Below are positions 41,627 to 51,230 of a stretch of 64,000 bases of DNA, one piece after another. The stretch's first letter is position 1; each line of letters starts with the position of its first letter. The translations under genes were made by a program, and so were the position numbers. The stretch is from Prorocentrum cordatum (Eukaryota > Sar > Dinophyceae > Prorocentrales > Prorocentraceae): NCBI GenBank assembly GCA_963575745.1, contig CAUYUJ010001314.1, positions 197,494-261,493 on the forward strand. The letters are read 5' to 3'. Below the pieces are notes generated by a model. The model was not told where the DNA came from. It ran no database searches and saw nothing but the letters and a program-made list of their open reading frames with translations.

Positions 41627-41775
41627 GATGGGCCTGTATTCCACCACCACCACCACCATCAGAAGTTGGAGGGGGAGGGAGTCCTTCTCCTCCTCCTCCT
41701 CCTCCTCCTCCTCCTCCTCCTCCTACTTCCCCCCTCCAACTTATGGTGGTGGTGGTGGTGGAAAACAGGCCCATC
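41627..41775. repeat. Foldback with a (TCC)n loop
   Basis: The left arm 41627-41680 (GATGGGCCTGTATTCCACC, CCACCACCACCAT, AAGTTGGAGGGGG) and the right arm 41724-41775 (CCCCCTCCAACTTATGGTGG ... ACAGGCCCATC) are near-perfect reverse complements of about 50 bp around a ~43-bp TCC tract. A single-strand copy would form a very long stable hairpin. It lies 22 bp left of a MITE. Confidence 0.85.
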
Positions 41776-41797
41776 ATCGTTGATGAGCAACATAATC

Positions 41798-41954
41798 TTA
41801 AGTCGGGCGTTTCCCCCTACAGGAGGAATCTCCCAAGCAGTCCAAAAATAGGCTGGGGACGATTTTCCGACCGTTCTTGACTATCTGGGGGTATTTTTGG
41901 AGTTTTGTCATTTCTCCTCGAAAGACCGCCTGTTCGAGGACATGCCCGACCTAA
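41798..41954 (+). mobile_element. TTAA-ended MITE family A, complete copy 1 (157 bp)
   Basis: Left end TTAAGTCGGGCGTTTCCCCC, right end CGAGGACATGCCCGACCTAA, imperfect inverted repeats of about 30 bp. The interior is AT-richer than the surroundings and has no ORF. It shares its ends with 42661-42790 and half-copies at 10854 and 37880. It would need transposase supplied in trans. Confidence 0.75.
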
Positions 41955-42313
41955 TCACAATCATGACCCGAATCGAAGATAAGAGGCGTGTGCACATACA
42001 GTGGAAGCCCATGCCAAGAAGCACCCTGCTTGCCTCCAGGGTGCCCTGGGTTTCTTGAATTTCGATGGTTCTGCTATGGAAAGCGTGACGTCCCCACACC
42101 AACAATCAATGGACTTCCTGGGGTCTCAAGGCTGGGTTTCTTGTGGAGGGTTTCTTGTGGTCAAGCTCCTGCTGTATACATGCATGGGACATCCGGGGGC
42201 CCCCGCCCGCCCGCCCCCCCCCTTCCCCTTTACATTCCACGTGCCCTCCTCCCGGAGGCCCGAGGTGTCCGAGACCAGCGCGATGGCGGTCCAAGAGCGC
42301 CCATGGTGGCGTA

Positions 42314-42420
42314 GGATTTCTTTCGGGGATCATCCGTTAACTTCGGAACGATGCAGAGAAGATTAGCATGGCCCCTGCGCCAGGACGACACGCACACATC
42401 GAGAAGTGTATACCTTTTTT
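42314..42420 (+). ncRNA. U6: U6 spliceosomal snRNA gene
   Basis: U6 pairs with the 5' splice site and with U4 and U2, and forms the catalytic core of the spliceosome. The body from 42344 (CGGAACGATGCAGAGAAG) through the AGC triad (42365-42367), GGCCCCTGCGCCAGGACGAC and ACGCA matches the conserved U6 centre almost base for base. A 5' stem-loop is possible at 42315-42331 (GATTTC/GGGATC around TTTCG). The gene ends with CC and a T6 run (42415-42420), as expected for RNA polymerase III. The ACAGAGA box reads GCAGAGA here (42353-42359). That is either a lineage variant or a sign of a pseudogene. No TATA or B-box was identified upstream. It is the only clear host gene in the window. Confidence 0.93.
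42415..42420 (+). terminator. Pol III T-run terminator of U6
   Basis: Six T directly after the U6 3' end (GTATACC). This supports an intact polymerase III unit over a processed U6 pseudogene, which would usually show an A-rich tail. Confidence 0.8.
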
Positions 42421-42424
42421 ATAT

Positions 42425-43085
42425 AAAAATGAGCACCCAAGATGGCGTTCAGTCAGCCCGAGAGGCCTCCAAGAAGCCCCGAGAGGGCCCCAAGAGGCCG
42501 GCATCTCGCCCCCAGATGGCTGCAAGACAGGCCAGGAGGCCCCCAACGCGCGCCCTCTTGGGGCCCCCCATGGGGCAGTCTTGGGCCGTTTTACGCAGGG
42601 GGCCTCTCAATCTTGGGCCCCTCTCGCTGGGCTGTCTGGGCCCTCTTGGGGCCTCGTGGGTTAAGTCGGGCCTGTCCCTCTACAGGAGGAATATTCAAAA
42701 CTAGGACGTTTGTTTGAGCATTTTTCTTCAATTTTGGAGCATTTTACGGTATGTTTAAAGTCCGCCTGTAGGGGGACATGCCCGACTTAACTCTTGGGCC
42801 GTCTTGGGCGATCTTGGCGGCCTTTGCGCAGTCTTGGAGCCCTGGACGCCCGAGAAGGGGAGAACACTGAAACCTGTCCGCACCCTCAGAGAAACAGGTG
42901 ATTTGGGCTTCTTGGGGCCCTCGTGGGTGTGCTCTTGGGGCTCTCCGGGGGGTCCTGGGGGCGTCTCTGGCCGTGTTGAGGCCATCCTGGGAGCCTGGGG
43001 AAGATCTTGGGGCGACTCGGGGCCCTCGTGGACCGTCTTGGAGGCCTCTTAGGGGCCCGCTAGGTCCGCTTTGGTGCCCTCTGGC
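42425..43085. repeat. 21-bp-periodic minisatellite in both orientations
   Basis: From 42440 to 42560 the family is inverted (GAGGCCTCCAAGAAGCCCCG). From 42560 on it is in the usual orientation (CTTGGGCCGTTTTACG, CTCTTGGGGCCTCGTGGG). It is split by the MITE at 42661-42790 and resumes with CTCTTGGGCCGTCTTGGG. Confidence 0.8.
42661..42790 (+). mobile_element. TTAA-ended MITE family A, complete copy 2 (130 bp)
   Basis: Terminal inverted repeats of 30 bp with three mismatches: TTAAGTCGGGCCTGTCCCTC at the left and GGACATGCCCGACTTAA at the right. Minisatellite units continue on both sides, so the insertion point is exact. TTAA at both ends could be a piggyBac-like TTAA target duplication or part of the repeat itself. 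No ORF. Confidence 0.85.
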
Positions 43086-44196
43086 CTTCAGAAAAGTAAC
43101 ACGGGAACATCCGACAACACGCGGAAAGCCCCAGAAGCGCCCGAGAGCGCCCAGTTTTTGTTTGGGGGCCCTTCAAGAGCATTGTTCCGCACAGAGGACT
43201 AAGGGACGTGAGGACGTTGGCGGATATAGACACGCACGTATGTGTATAATTGCATGTTAGTTGGTGCATTTACACTTGGTGGAGGTTCTAGCTTGTCGTA
43301 CAGTGTGAAATGTGTTGGTCGACTTGTCAGTCGTAACGCCGACCAGGGTGATGACGACGATGATGGTGATGATGACAAAACGTGATGACGACAATCGAGA
43401 AGGATGAGGAGTTGGATGCGGAGGAGGAAGGCGAGGGGTGTTCGAGCAGCATTCCCGCCAGAACATCATGGGCCGCGAGAACTACCGCAACCTTGGTTTG
43501 AGCATCGACCAGCTGGTAGTGCAGCGGCTGATGTGACAGACCCAGCGAAGCGATGATGACCGTTCCCAGGCAAGTCTCCACTCCAAGCCTTGATTCCATG
43601 GCAGCGCCCTGTCATCCACCAGACTTGAGAAGAGACCGGCATCAGCAGGCGGAGAGTGCTGAAGTGCAGCAGAATGAGGAGGAGGTCCTGCAGAAGAAGG
43701 AGGAAGGAGGAGGAAGAGGAGGAGCAGGAGGAGGAGGAGGAGGAGGAGATGAGACGGATGATACCCAAAAATGAGGAGGAGCGGGTCCAAGAGAGGATAC
43801 GGGACCCCCCAGATCCTTGGCCCGAGGGGAATCCTGGACGCCTTTGCAGACGGTCCCCTATGCTTTTCGGGGCTCTTGAAGCCCCTGCTGGGCCGAGGCA
43901 ACGGGCCCACATCGGTCAGCGGCCGAACGGCCCCGCGAGAGCCCACAGAGGCCCCAGACACCGACCAGACGCCCGAAGACGACCCAAAGAAGACCCCAAG
44001 AGGCATTCGAAACGCAAAAACAATGGATTCTACAGGCTTTCACCACATCCGCCGACCCCCCTAGATGTGATGTTTGTCCTCTGGTCGTTGGGGGCGCCCA
44101 GGGTGATGTGATGATGCTGTGCTGATGGTGATGGCGTTAGTGATGGTGTCGATGTAGGCGAGGGGGAGGTGGTGGAGCCTGGAGGAGTACAGAGGG
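43086..44196. other. Unassigned sequence, no gene supported
   Basis: Mixed-composition sequence with GATGACGATGATG and GAGGAGGAG patches (43350-43400, 43675-43750). ORFs to about 174 codons are open in several frames but share no motif. Confidence 0.45.
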
Positions 44197-44254
44197 ATGA
44201 GAGGGATGTTTTCTGCGTGGGCCCAGAGATTCCAAGCAAAGAGCGATCAAGTGG

Positions 44255-44661
44255 ATGCGAAAGGCAAGCAATCGCAAGCGGAAAGCAGATGCGGAATCGA
44301 AACCGATGACGTGCGCGGTATGTGGGGCAGTTTTCGCGGATACGACACGCTTAAATATTCGACGAGTGGAAAACATCGAAAGACGGACCATAAGCGCGTG
44401 GTGTGCGCGGATTGCACGAAGCTTGGTGTCACGGCGCGCAGTTGGCAGGCCTATCACCGCAGCGGCACTTGCCAAAAGACTTTGCCGAAGCCGATTTTCT
44501 CCGTGAGGACTGATCATGTCGCTCGCGCCGAGAAAAGTACAGAGATGCAAATCGTGCGAATGATGCCCGTTCGGGTGACCATTTCGGAGATGGACTCTAC
44601 AATGACGCTAGATGGGCTCCGCAGTGGTGCTAAACGCAAATCGAAGCCCGTGGAAGGATGA
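44255..44661 (+). pseudogene. Fragment of a Cys-rich zinc-binding protein (frameshifted)
   Basis: In frame 2 a basic leader (R-K-R-K-A-D-A-E-S-K-P) precedes M-T-C-A-V-C-G-A-V-F-A-D-T-T. Near 44380 the sense switches to frame 1, which continues H-K-R-V-V-C-A-D-C-T-K-L-G-V-T and Q-A-Y-H-R-S-G-T-C. The order C-x2-C, C-x2-C-x3-G, Y...C suggests a small zinc-binding domain. GC content is lower and codon use differs from the surrounding repeats. I do not recognise a named family. It may be part of a host gene or of a transposon not otherwise visible. Confidence 0.4.
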
Positions 44662-44716
44662 CTTGGAAGGAGAGCAAGATTGAGGGCGACGGTTATGAGA
44701 AGGATATTGCGGGCAG

Positions 44717-44855
44717 GAGACGGAGGAGGAGGAGGAATGGGAGGAGGAGGAGGAGGAGGAGGAGGAGGAGGAGGACAGGGGAGAGGGGAGAGCCAGAGGA
44801 GCAGGAGGAGGAGGAGGAGGAGGAGGACAGGGGAGAGGGGAGAGCCAGAGGAGGT
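44717..44855. repeat. (AGG)n-rich tract with tandem GGGGAGAGGGGAGAGCCAGA units
   Basis: AGG triplets with two copies of a GGACAGGGGAGAGGGGAGAG plus CCAGAGGAG unit (44773-44800 and 44823-44850). Confidence 0.9.
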
Positions 44856-45019
44856 GGGCCGTCATGGAAGCTTTGGGGAGCCCCAGGGAGGCGCCATGGC
44901 CTCCCAGGGACCCCCCGGGAGCATGGGCGATGCACGCGACACCACGCGACCCAGAAGGGGGCCCCTTTAGAATATTACAAAAACCTCATCAGCTCTTGGC
45001 ATTCTAGCACGCCTCAACA

Positions 45020-45660
45020 TGCCAGGGGGCGCGGTGGCGGAATGCCAAGCAATGCCAAGGATTACCCAGCAACGTCAAGACATACGAAACATTGCCAAGT
45101 AATGTCCAGCATGCCACTCAACGCCAAGCAAAACCAAGTAATGCCAAGCAGTGCGAAGACATGCCAAGTAGTGCCCAGCATGCCACGTGAAGCGAAGCAA
45201 CGTCCAGCAATGCAGAGGAATGACAGATGATATCAAGCAGTGCTAAGTAATGCCAAACGATGCTAAGTAATGCCGAGCAATGTTAAGCGATGCCAGGTGA
45301 TGCTGAGCAGTGTGAAGCAAAACTAAGCAATACAAAGCAGTGCCAAGCCATGGTGCTGTTAAGCAATACCAAGCAAAGCCAAGCAGTGCCAAACAATGCC
45401 AAGCGACGCCAAGAAACGCCAAGCAACGCCAAGTAGCGCCAAGCAATGCCAAGCAACGCCAATCAAGGCCAAGCAATGCCAAGCCTTGCTCATCAATGCC
45501 AAGTAAGGCGAAGCAATGCCAAGCAATGACAAGGTAATGCGAAACAATGCCAAGCAGTGCCAATCAGTGCCAATCAGTGCCGGTCAATGCCAGGCAATGC
45601 CAAGCGACGCCAACCAGCGCCAAGCAACGCCAAGCAATGTAAAGTAATGCCATCTTTGTT
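45020..45660. repeat. Degenerate 10-bp CCAAGCAATG repeat
   Basis: Units such as ATGCCAAGCA, ACGCCAAGCA and GTGCCAAGCA, with many point changes, over ~640 bp. It resumes at 45885-45980. Overlapping ORFs rich in Ala/Lys/Gln or Leu/Ala/Cys come from the repeat. The style resembles the GCTAT repeat at 22.9-23.5 kb. Confidence 0.9.
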
Positions 45661-46225
45661 CAGTTACTAACTAAGGAAGCAGCCCACTAGTTGGGGTCGC
45701 GCCGGGTTCATGTTGTGAAAGCACAGGTGGATGCGGCGTTACTTGTCAGAGGCGGGCCTCGGCGTCTCTCAGCTCGCTGGTCTTGGTTTCCTTCTGGCGT
45801 TGCTCGGGTTCCCAAGTCTTGTTTTTTGGGTTCCCGGGTCCCTCTTCGGTTCCCTGGTTGTTTTTTGGGTTCCCCAGTTTTTGCGATGCCAAGCGCTGCC
45901 AAGCATTGCCAAGCAATTCGAAACAACGCCAAGCAAATATCAAGGAACGGTTCCAGTCAATGCCAAGCCACGCCAAGCTGTACTTGATTTTGCATTTGTT
46001 TGCATTGCTTTGCATTGCTTCGCACAGCTTTGAATGGCTGCGGAAGAAAGCGGACCCTGACCGGGGCTGCGACGGGTTCATTTGTTCCTCGGTGGCCCGA
46101 TGCTTCCACGGCGCTGTGTACGTCCTGGCGCGGTCGACTGGGTTCGATCCCGATTGCGTGCCGACGCGGTTCGGTCCGACACGAGATCCCATCCGATTTC
46201 TCGATTCGTTCGGTGACCACGCGTG

Positions 46226-46333
46226 AACCCTACCCCCACGCCCCACGATTTCTCAGGGGGTCGGGGTTCAGTTGGCTCGGGAGCTCCCGAACGAAGTGAC
46301 CCCCTAGAAATCGTTGGGGGTGGGGGTAGGGTT
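46226..46333. repeat. Foldback with 36-37-bp arms
   Basis: The left arm 46226-46262 (AACCCTACCCCCACGCCCCA ... CTCAGGGGGTC) and right arm 46298-46333 (GACCCCCTAGAAATCG ... GGGGGTAGGGTT) are near-perfect reverse complements. The 35-bp loop contains the small palindrome GGGAGCTCCC. It could be a stable hairpin or a very short foldback element. Confidence 0.85.
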
Positions 46334-46366
46334 GGAGGGTTTCTCCGAAGAGCTTAGGCGACCCGT

Positions 46367-46493
46367 CCTCCTCCTCCTCCTCCTCTCCTCCTCCTCCTCC
46401 TCCTCCTCCTCCTCCTCCTCCTCTCCCTCCTCCTCCTCCTCCTTCTCCTCCTCCTCCTCCTCCTCCTCCTCCTCCTCCTCCTCCTCCTCCTCC
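46367..46493. repeat. (TCC)n tract, left flank of LINE-1
   Basis: Nearly pure TCC triplets that stop exactly where LINE-1 begins. A second TCC tract starts exactly where LINE-1 ends (53168). Confidence 0.95.
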
Positions 46494-46508
46494 TAGCCGT
46501 TCTGGCCC
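46491..46508 (+). other. Possible decayed DinoSL relic at the LINE-1 5' end
   Basis: TCC-TAGCCGTTCTGGCCC aligns with the DinoSL core CCGTAGCCATTTTGGCTC with one missing base and three transitions. On its own this is weak. It is interesting because it occupies the 5' end of a LINE, just as the clear relic at 55704 does. Confidence 0.35.
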
Positions 46509-46624
46509 TTTCAGGGCTTGCAGCAGCGAACTTCAGAACGGCTGTGCTGTTGCGGGCCATTGACACGTGACATCGCTTTTCGCTTCCCACTCAGGTTGAG
46601 GGACCTCTTTCCCTCAGCGCGCGG

Positions 46625-48151
46625 ATGGATGGCTACCCGGCAAAGGGCGAGACGCCCCCCTGGCGCACGGGCCGCCCGTCCCAGCGTGTTACTACATGGA
46701 AGTGCAGCGCGTGCGGCTGCAGGAGGAACAAGACATCTACTCCGTGGTGCAAGCACTGCGGCATGACGTGGACGGCTCCCTCGACCTCTCCAGCTCGCCC
46801 GCCTGCTGGCGTTTGGGCTGGTCGCGGTGCTCTCCCTGCGCTTCCCCCTGGCCCCCAACCTCCCGCCATGCACGGAGGCTTCGGAGGCGGTGGAGGTAAG
46901 GGCTCGGGCGCTGGAGACTTCAAGTTCGGCAAGGGCAAGGGAAAGTGCAAGGGAGGTGGCTGGTCTGACGGAGGCGGCAAGGGGCTGTGGGGCTCTCCCC
47001 CGGGCCAATTCCATCGTCAAGCGCTGCCTCCTGGACCCGTTCAGGGCGGCCCTGGGCCTGGCGGCCCGACTGCTGCCCCCCGCGAGCACGAACTGTCCAT
47101 CGCTGAGCTGGAGTCCTTCCTGGCGCCGCACCAGAAGGTCGGCAACTTCTCTGAGGCGCGCCGCTCCCAGTGCATGCTCGACGCTCGCAGGCCTCCCGCC
47201 AAGCGCGACGAGCCGCTGGAGGAGCAGCTGGCGCGCACTCAGCGGGAGAGGAACAAGCTTGGCAAACGTATGCAGCATGAGTTTCAGGCCATGGAGAACA
47301 TGCAGGCGAAGCTGCGTGCTCAAGAACTTCTCATTCTCACCATGGCTCGAGAGCTTGAGGGTCTTGACAGGGTGCACGCTGAACTCACGGACAAAGTCAA
47401 GGCCATCAAGCCCAAGGTCTCCGACGGTACGGCCGGCAGTTGTCCCGCCATCGCCCTGGCCGACCTCTTGGAGGACAGAGTGGACGGCTTCAATCTCGAC
47501 ATGGGCGACCTGCTGGACATCGGCCCCGACGATTCCATGGAGGAGCAGGATGCCAACGAGGCCGCCAAGCGCAAGGAGGAGCTCATGGCCTCCATCCGCG
47601 GGCTGGCGAAGGACCTCTTCGCCAAGGCCGTGGACCAGGCCAAGCAGGCCAAGGCGGCGCACCAGCAGCTGCGCACTCGCTTGGCGGCCAAGAAGCAACG
47701 AGTCGACGAGGAGGGCGGCGCCACTGCTGGAGGGGGCACGGACGAGGGCCAGGGGTCGCAGGCTGGTGTTGGCGGGGCTGGGGCCGTGGCCCCCGACGCG
47801 GGCATGGGAGACACGGGTCCCCAGGGCCCTGCATCGGCTGCGGCCGCGGCCCCCATGGACATCCTGGACCAGGTCCGTGCACGTGCGCGTGAGCTTGCTG
47901 CTGGCCAGAATAGCAATGGGACCCCCCCCCCCCTGCTGACGGAAGTAAGTGAGAAGGGGGGCTCGCGCATCTGTAAGCGCCAGTCCTCTTCTCAGTCAGA
48001 TGCTCGTTGCCGAGGAGCTGGACCAGGCCAGAGATACCTCGCCAGCAGCATGCCTTCTTTTCGTATCGCCAGAGCTTCCGATCCGAGCCATCCAGCCCCC
48101 CCCCCCCCCCCCCGAGGCCCCCCCCCCCCCCCCCCCTTCGGAAGATGTTAG
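46625..48151 (+). CDS. LINE-1 ORF1: RanBP2-type zinc-finger RNA-binding protein
   Basis: ORF of 508 codons, frame 2. Residues 25-45 form a RanBP2-type finger: W25, C27, C30, N35, C42 and C45 (W-K-C-S-A-C ... N ... W-C-K-H-C), a family that usually binds single-stranded RNA. A Pro/Gly-rich linker (residues 55-150) and a long helical Lys/Glu/Ala region (about 160-390, e.g. E-E-Q-L-A-R-T-Q-R-E-R-N-K-L, possible coiled coil) follow, then a low-complexity C-terminus running into poly-Pro encoded by C runs. The protein would coat the LINE RNA. The start ATG lies 131 bp into the element. The frame is intact to the poly-C tract, after which sense moves to the endonuclease in another frame. Confidence 0.7.
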   Translation: MDGYPAKGETPPWRTGRPSQRVTTWKCSACGCRRNKTSTPWCKHCGMTWTAPSTSPARPPAGVWAGRGALPALPPGPQPPAMHGGFGGGGGKGSGAGDFKFGKGKGKCKGGGWSDGGGKGLWGSPPGQFHRQALPPGPVQGGPGPGGPTAAPREHELSIAELESFLAPHQKVGNFSEARRSQCMLDARRPPAKRDEPLEEQLARTQRERNKLGKRMQHEFQAMENMQAKLRAQELLILTMARELEGLDRVHAELTDKVKAIKPKVSDGTAGSCPAIALADLLEDRVDGFNLDMGDLLDIGPDDSMEEQDANEAAKRKEELMASIRGLAKDLFAKAVDQAKQAKAAHQQLRTRLAAKKQRVDEEGGATAGGGTDEGQGSQAGVGGAGAVAPDAGMGDTGPQGPASAAAAAPMDILDQVRARARELAAGQNSNGTPPPLLTEVSEKGGSRICKRQSSSQSDARCRGAGPGQRYLASSMPSFRIARASDPSHPAPPPPPRGPPPPPPFGRC

Positions 48152-48955
48152 CATGATTGTCGAGATTATAAACGGGAACGCCTGGGCCTCAGTAAAGGAG
48201 CGACTTCCCCTTTTGCTCTGCGCACGTGTTGCTCGTGCAAGAGCATGGGCTTCAGGCTGGAGACCCAGTAGACTCTGCGGCTGCGCGGTGCCTCAGCCAG
48301 GGATGGAAATCCATTTGGCTCCCAGGGGCCCCCCTCGGGGAAGGCGGGTGCCCTTCGAGCTGCGTTTCTGTTCTTGCCCGCCCCTGGCTCGGGCTGCACC
48401 CTGAGGGCGCTCGCGAAATCTGGCCCCGCCGTGCTGTCGCCGCCATCGTTCACCCCCCAGGGGGACAGTCCTTTCTCCTCGCCTCTCTCTACCTCCGTGA
48501 CTCGGAAGGGCTGAGTGAAGCTAGCATCGACATCCTCAGCGCCGTCGGCGCGAGACTTTCTATGTTGGGCAGGCGGCGATTACAACGTGCATCCGTCCGC
48601 CCTTCACAAGTGTGCGTTCGTTCACAACCTGAGGGGCCAGCTGGTCGCGGCGGAGGGGCCGACGTGCTACGGCTCAGGTGGGCCCAAGAAGTACGATTGC
48701 TTCGTCCTCTCTGGGGGCCTCGCTCAGGCTGACAGCTCAGTGGCTATCGACCCATCTGGACCGTTCACCCCCCGCGTCCCTGGCATGACCCAGTTCCATG
48801 CTGGGATTGCTGATCTCCATGTCCTGTCGTTTCGCAAGCCCCCCCCCCCCCCCTCCCCCGATCGGAGTGGATGCCCCGATCGGTCCGTCCCCCGAGCTTC
48901 CCAGGTACTGCAAGATCTCGGCGCTTCTGGGCAAGGCCCTGGTTAGGGCCCGAAG
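48148..48955 (+). pseudogene. LINE-1 AP-like endonuclease (frameshifted)
   Basis: Nicks target DNA for target-primed reverse transcription. It is read in three frames. Frame 3 gives I-N-G-N-A-W-A-S-V-K-E-R-L, the start typical of these LINEs (N-G-N-A-W also opens the LINE-2 endonuclease). Frame 1 gives L-L-V-Q-E-H-G-L with the catalytic Glu codon at 48241. Frame 2 gives W-A-G-G-D-Y-N-V-H-P (Asp 48578-48580, Asn 48584-48586). Poly-C runs at 48100-48135 and 48840-48853 are likely slip points, biological or technical. Confidence 0.7.
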
Positions 48956-49472
48956 GGGGGAGGTGACGTCTTGGACTCGCTCTTGGGATCGGCCTATAAG
49001 CAGTGGACCAACACTGCGGAACTGGAGTTGGGTAACGTCGTGGGCTGATCCCTCCCGTACTATGGGGCGCGAGGGAAAGGGGCGGTCTTGTGGTGGCGCA
49101 CCGTGCTGGGGCGCGACCATGGGGCTGTCCGCTACCCCGAGCTTCACAGTGCGAGATGGCTTTGGGCCCAGTACACATTTTTTTATCTAGTGCTGCTTGC
49201 TTGATACGCCGCCCGCCGAGATAGTTTTTCGCCCTTGGGCTCAGGTCGACACAGCTACTCGTTTGGGGCGGCCTGTCGCGCCATCAGCCGTCCGCCCCAG
49301 GCTGTGGCAGACAACCAAGGCGAACGTGCCGACGCTTTCAAGCAGGCGGCGGCAGCGGTGGCGGCTCGTGGTGGAGACCCCGACTTCGCCCGCATGATGG
49401 CTGACGACGCTCGCGCTGTTTTAAAGGACTCGGTCGAGGCGTGCACGGCCAGATTCACGAAGCAGGCTCGTT

Positions 49473-51224
49473 ATGACTGGTCCTGTTGGCTCCTGGATGG
49501 GATCAACCAAGGGGCCCGCAGGGCCCACCAGGTCCCTCGGGACCCCGCCGCTTGGGGGCCGACCTCGGCCCTCAGCCGCTTCGGGGGCCTGGTCAGTGAC
49601 CCCCCAAGCCCTTCTCAAGCAGGAGCGTGACCGCTTCGGGAAGCTCTGGCACGCGGTGGACAGTCCTCCCCGTGCGCGGTGTTCAGGACTGGAGGCCCTT
49701 CCCCCCATTACGGCGGACCAGTTTAGATCGGCGTCTAGGTCATGCTCCAGACGCTCCGCGATAGGGCTCGATGGGTTCCACCTTCGCCACTACCAGTACT
49801 TAGGGGACGAGGCCCTTCTATGTTTAGGCCGCCTCCTCCAGATCGTCGAGATGTCAGGAATTCCCCCTCCTCAGCGTAGGGCCCTGCATGTGGCCGTGAT
49901 CCCGAAATCGGTCCCAGGCTTCCGCCCTATCGGGGTGTTCCCCAGCCCTTTTAGAATCTGGGGGAGGACCCGACGGCCCTTCGCGGTGGCCTGGGAAGAA
50001 GCCAATGACAGGCCCGACTGGGCTGCTGGGCGCAACCGAGCTGCGACAGACGTTGTCTGGAGGCAGGCGGTGGCTGCAGAACGCTCCACGACCTCAGGTA
50101 ACGAAGCTGGATCCATGTTTTACGACATGCTCAAGTATTACGAACTGATCCCCCTGGCATTGTTGGAGGCAAGGGGCCACAGGCTTAATTTCCCTCCCGC
50201 GTTGATGGCTGTTTGCATGGCAGGTTACCGATCGGCCCGTTTCATGGTTCTCTGCGGAGTTGTCTCGACGGCGCAATTTGCTGAGTATGGAGTGATAGCT
50301 GGATGCTCGATCGCGACGACCATGATCAAAGTTTTCGGCATTGAAGCTTTTGGTTCCGTGGTTTTGAATCCTTCCACCACCCTGGGCGTTTACATTGACG
50401 ACTCTGGCTTGAACTCCACTGGCACCGCCGACGGCGTTATGCACAGTCTCACTCTTGGCGCCCAGACCCTGCAGCATGTGATCGCGGTTATGATGAGGGC
50501 CCAGATTTCCCTGGACAAAATCGCGATGGTTTGCTCGAAGGAAAGCATGTCGGTCCGCCCTGGCAGTTTCTTCGGGGACCTGGCGGGGCCTCATCGGGAT
50601 TCCACGGTCATTTTAGGCATTGGCCACACCCCAGGGACCAGTAGACGAGTGAAGGGCCGTAACGCTAAGGCCAAGCAGCGCATGAGTGCGACGGCCAGCC
50701 GCACCAAGCGCTTAGTTCGACAGCGAGGCGCGCTTGGCGCCCGACCCACTGAGGTTTTTATTTCTGGCCCCCTGGTAGGGGCCCAGTACGGGGCCGAGGT
50801 GCGCGGCATGTCGGACGGAGAGGTGCTAATGATCCGCAGAATGGCAGTTGCGACCATGCAACCCTCTGCTGGCTCCAGGCCCCTTACCATCCCCACGCGG
50901 CTCGAGGAGGACCCCGCATGGTATGGTTCTATAGCACTCATCGTCCGCTACAGCAAGGAGTTGTGGCTGATGCAGACCAGGGCCCCTTGGTGCTTGAGTT
51001 GGGATTTGATCAGATCTGCTTGGGAAGCTGCATGGGGCCACCCTCCCCGCTCTTGGAGATCGTGCAAGGGCCCGATCGGGGCCATGTTCCTTTCACTTCA
51101 GAGGCTGGGCTGGAGGATGTTGGACCCGTATGCCATGGTTAACGACCAGAACATCACCATCCCTCTCCCCCTCACCTCCCCCGCTCTTTTGAAGAAGTTT
51201 TTGAAAAGCTCGGTCCTTAGATAA
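49473..51224 (+). pseudogene. LINE-1 reverse transcriptase
   Basis: ORF of 583 codons, frame 3. Recognisable RT blocks are S-A-I-G-L-D-G-F-H-L-R-H-Y (fingers), V-A-V-I-P-K, F-R-P-I-G-V-F, Y-D-M-L-K-Y-Y-E (motif A region; the usual Asp is not evident), V-I-A-G-C-S-I-A-T-T (motif B) and L-G-V-Y-I-D-D-S-G-L (motif C, YIDD codons 50391-50402). Thumb sequence follows. A TAA at 51222-51224 interrupts the frame, but the next ORF continues in the same frame seven bases later with LINE sequence, so the stop is secondary. The real protein starts upstream of the first Met, fused to the endonuclease. Confidence 0.8.
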
Positions 51225-51230
51225 TTTGAG

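Noticed and set aside
46135-46160. B-box-like GGTTCGATCCC suggesting a tRNA gene
   Set aside because: The flanking bases do not form a T stem, and no A-box, anticodon arm or acceptor stem is present.
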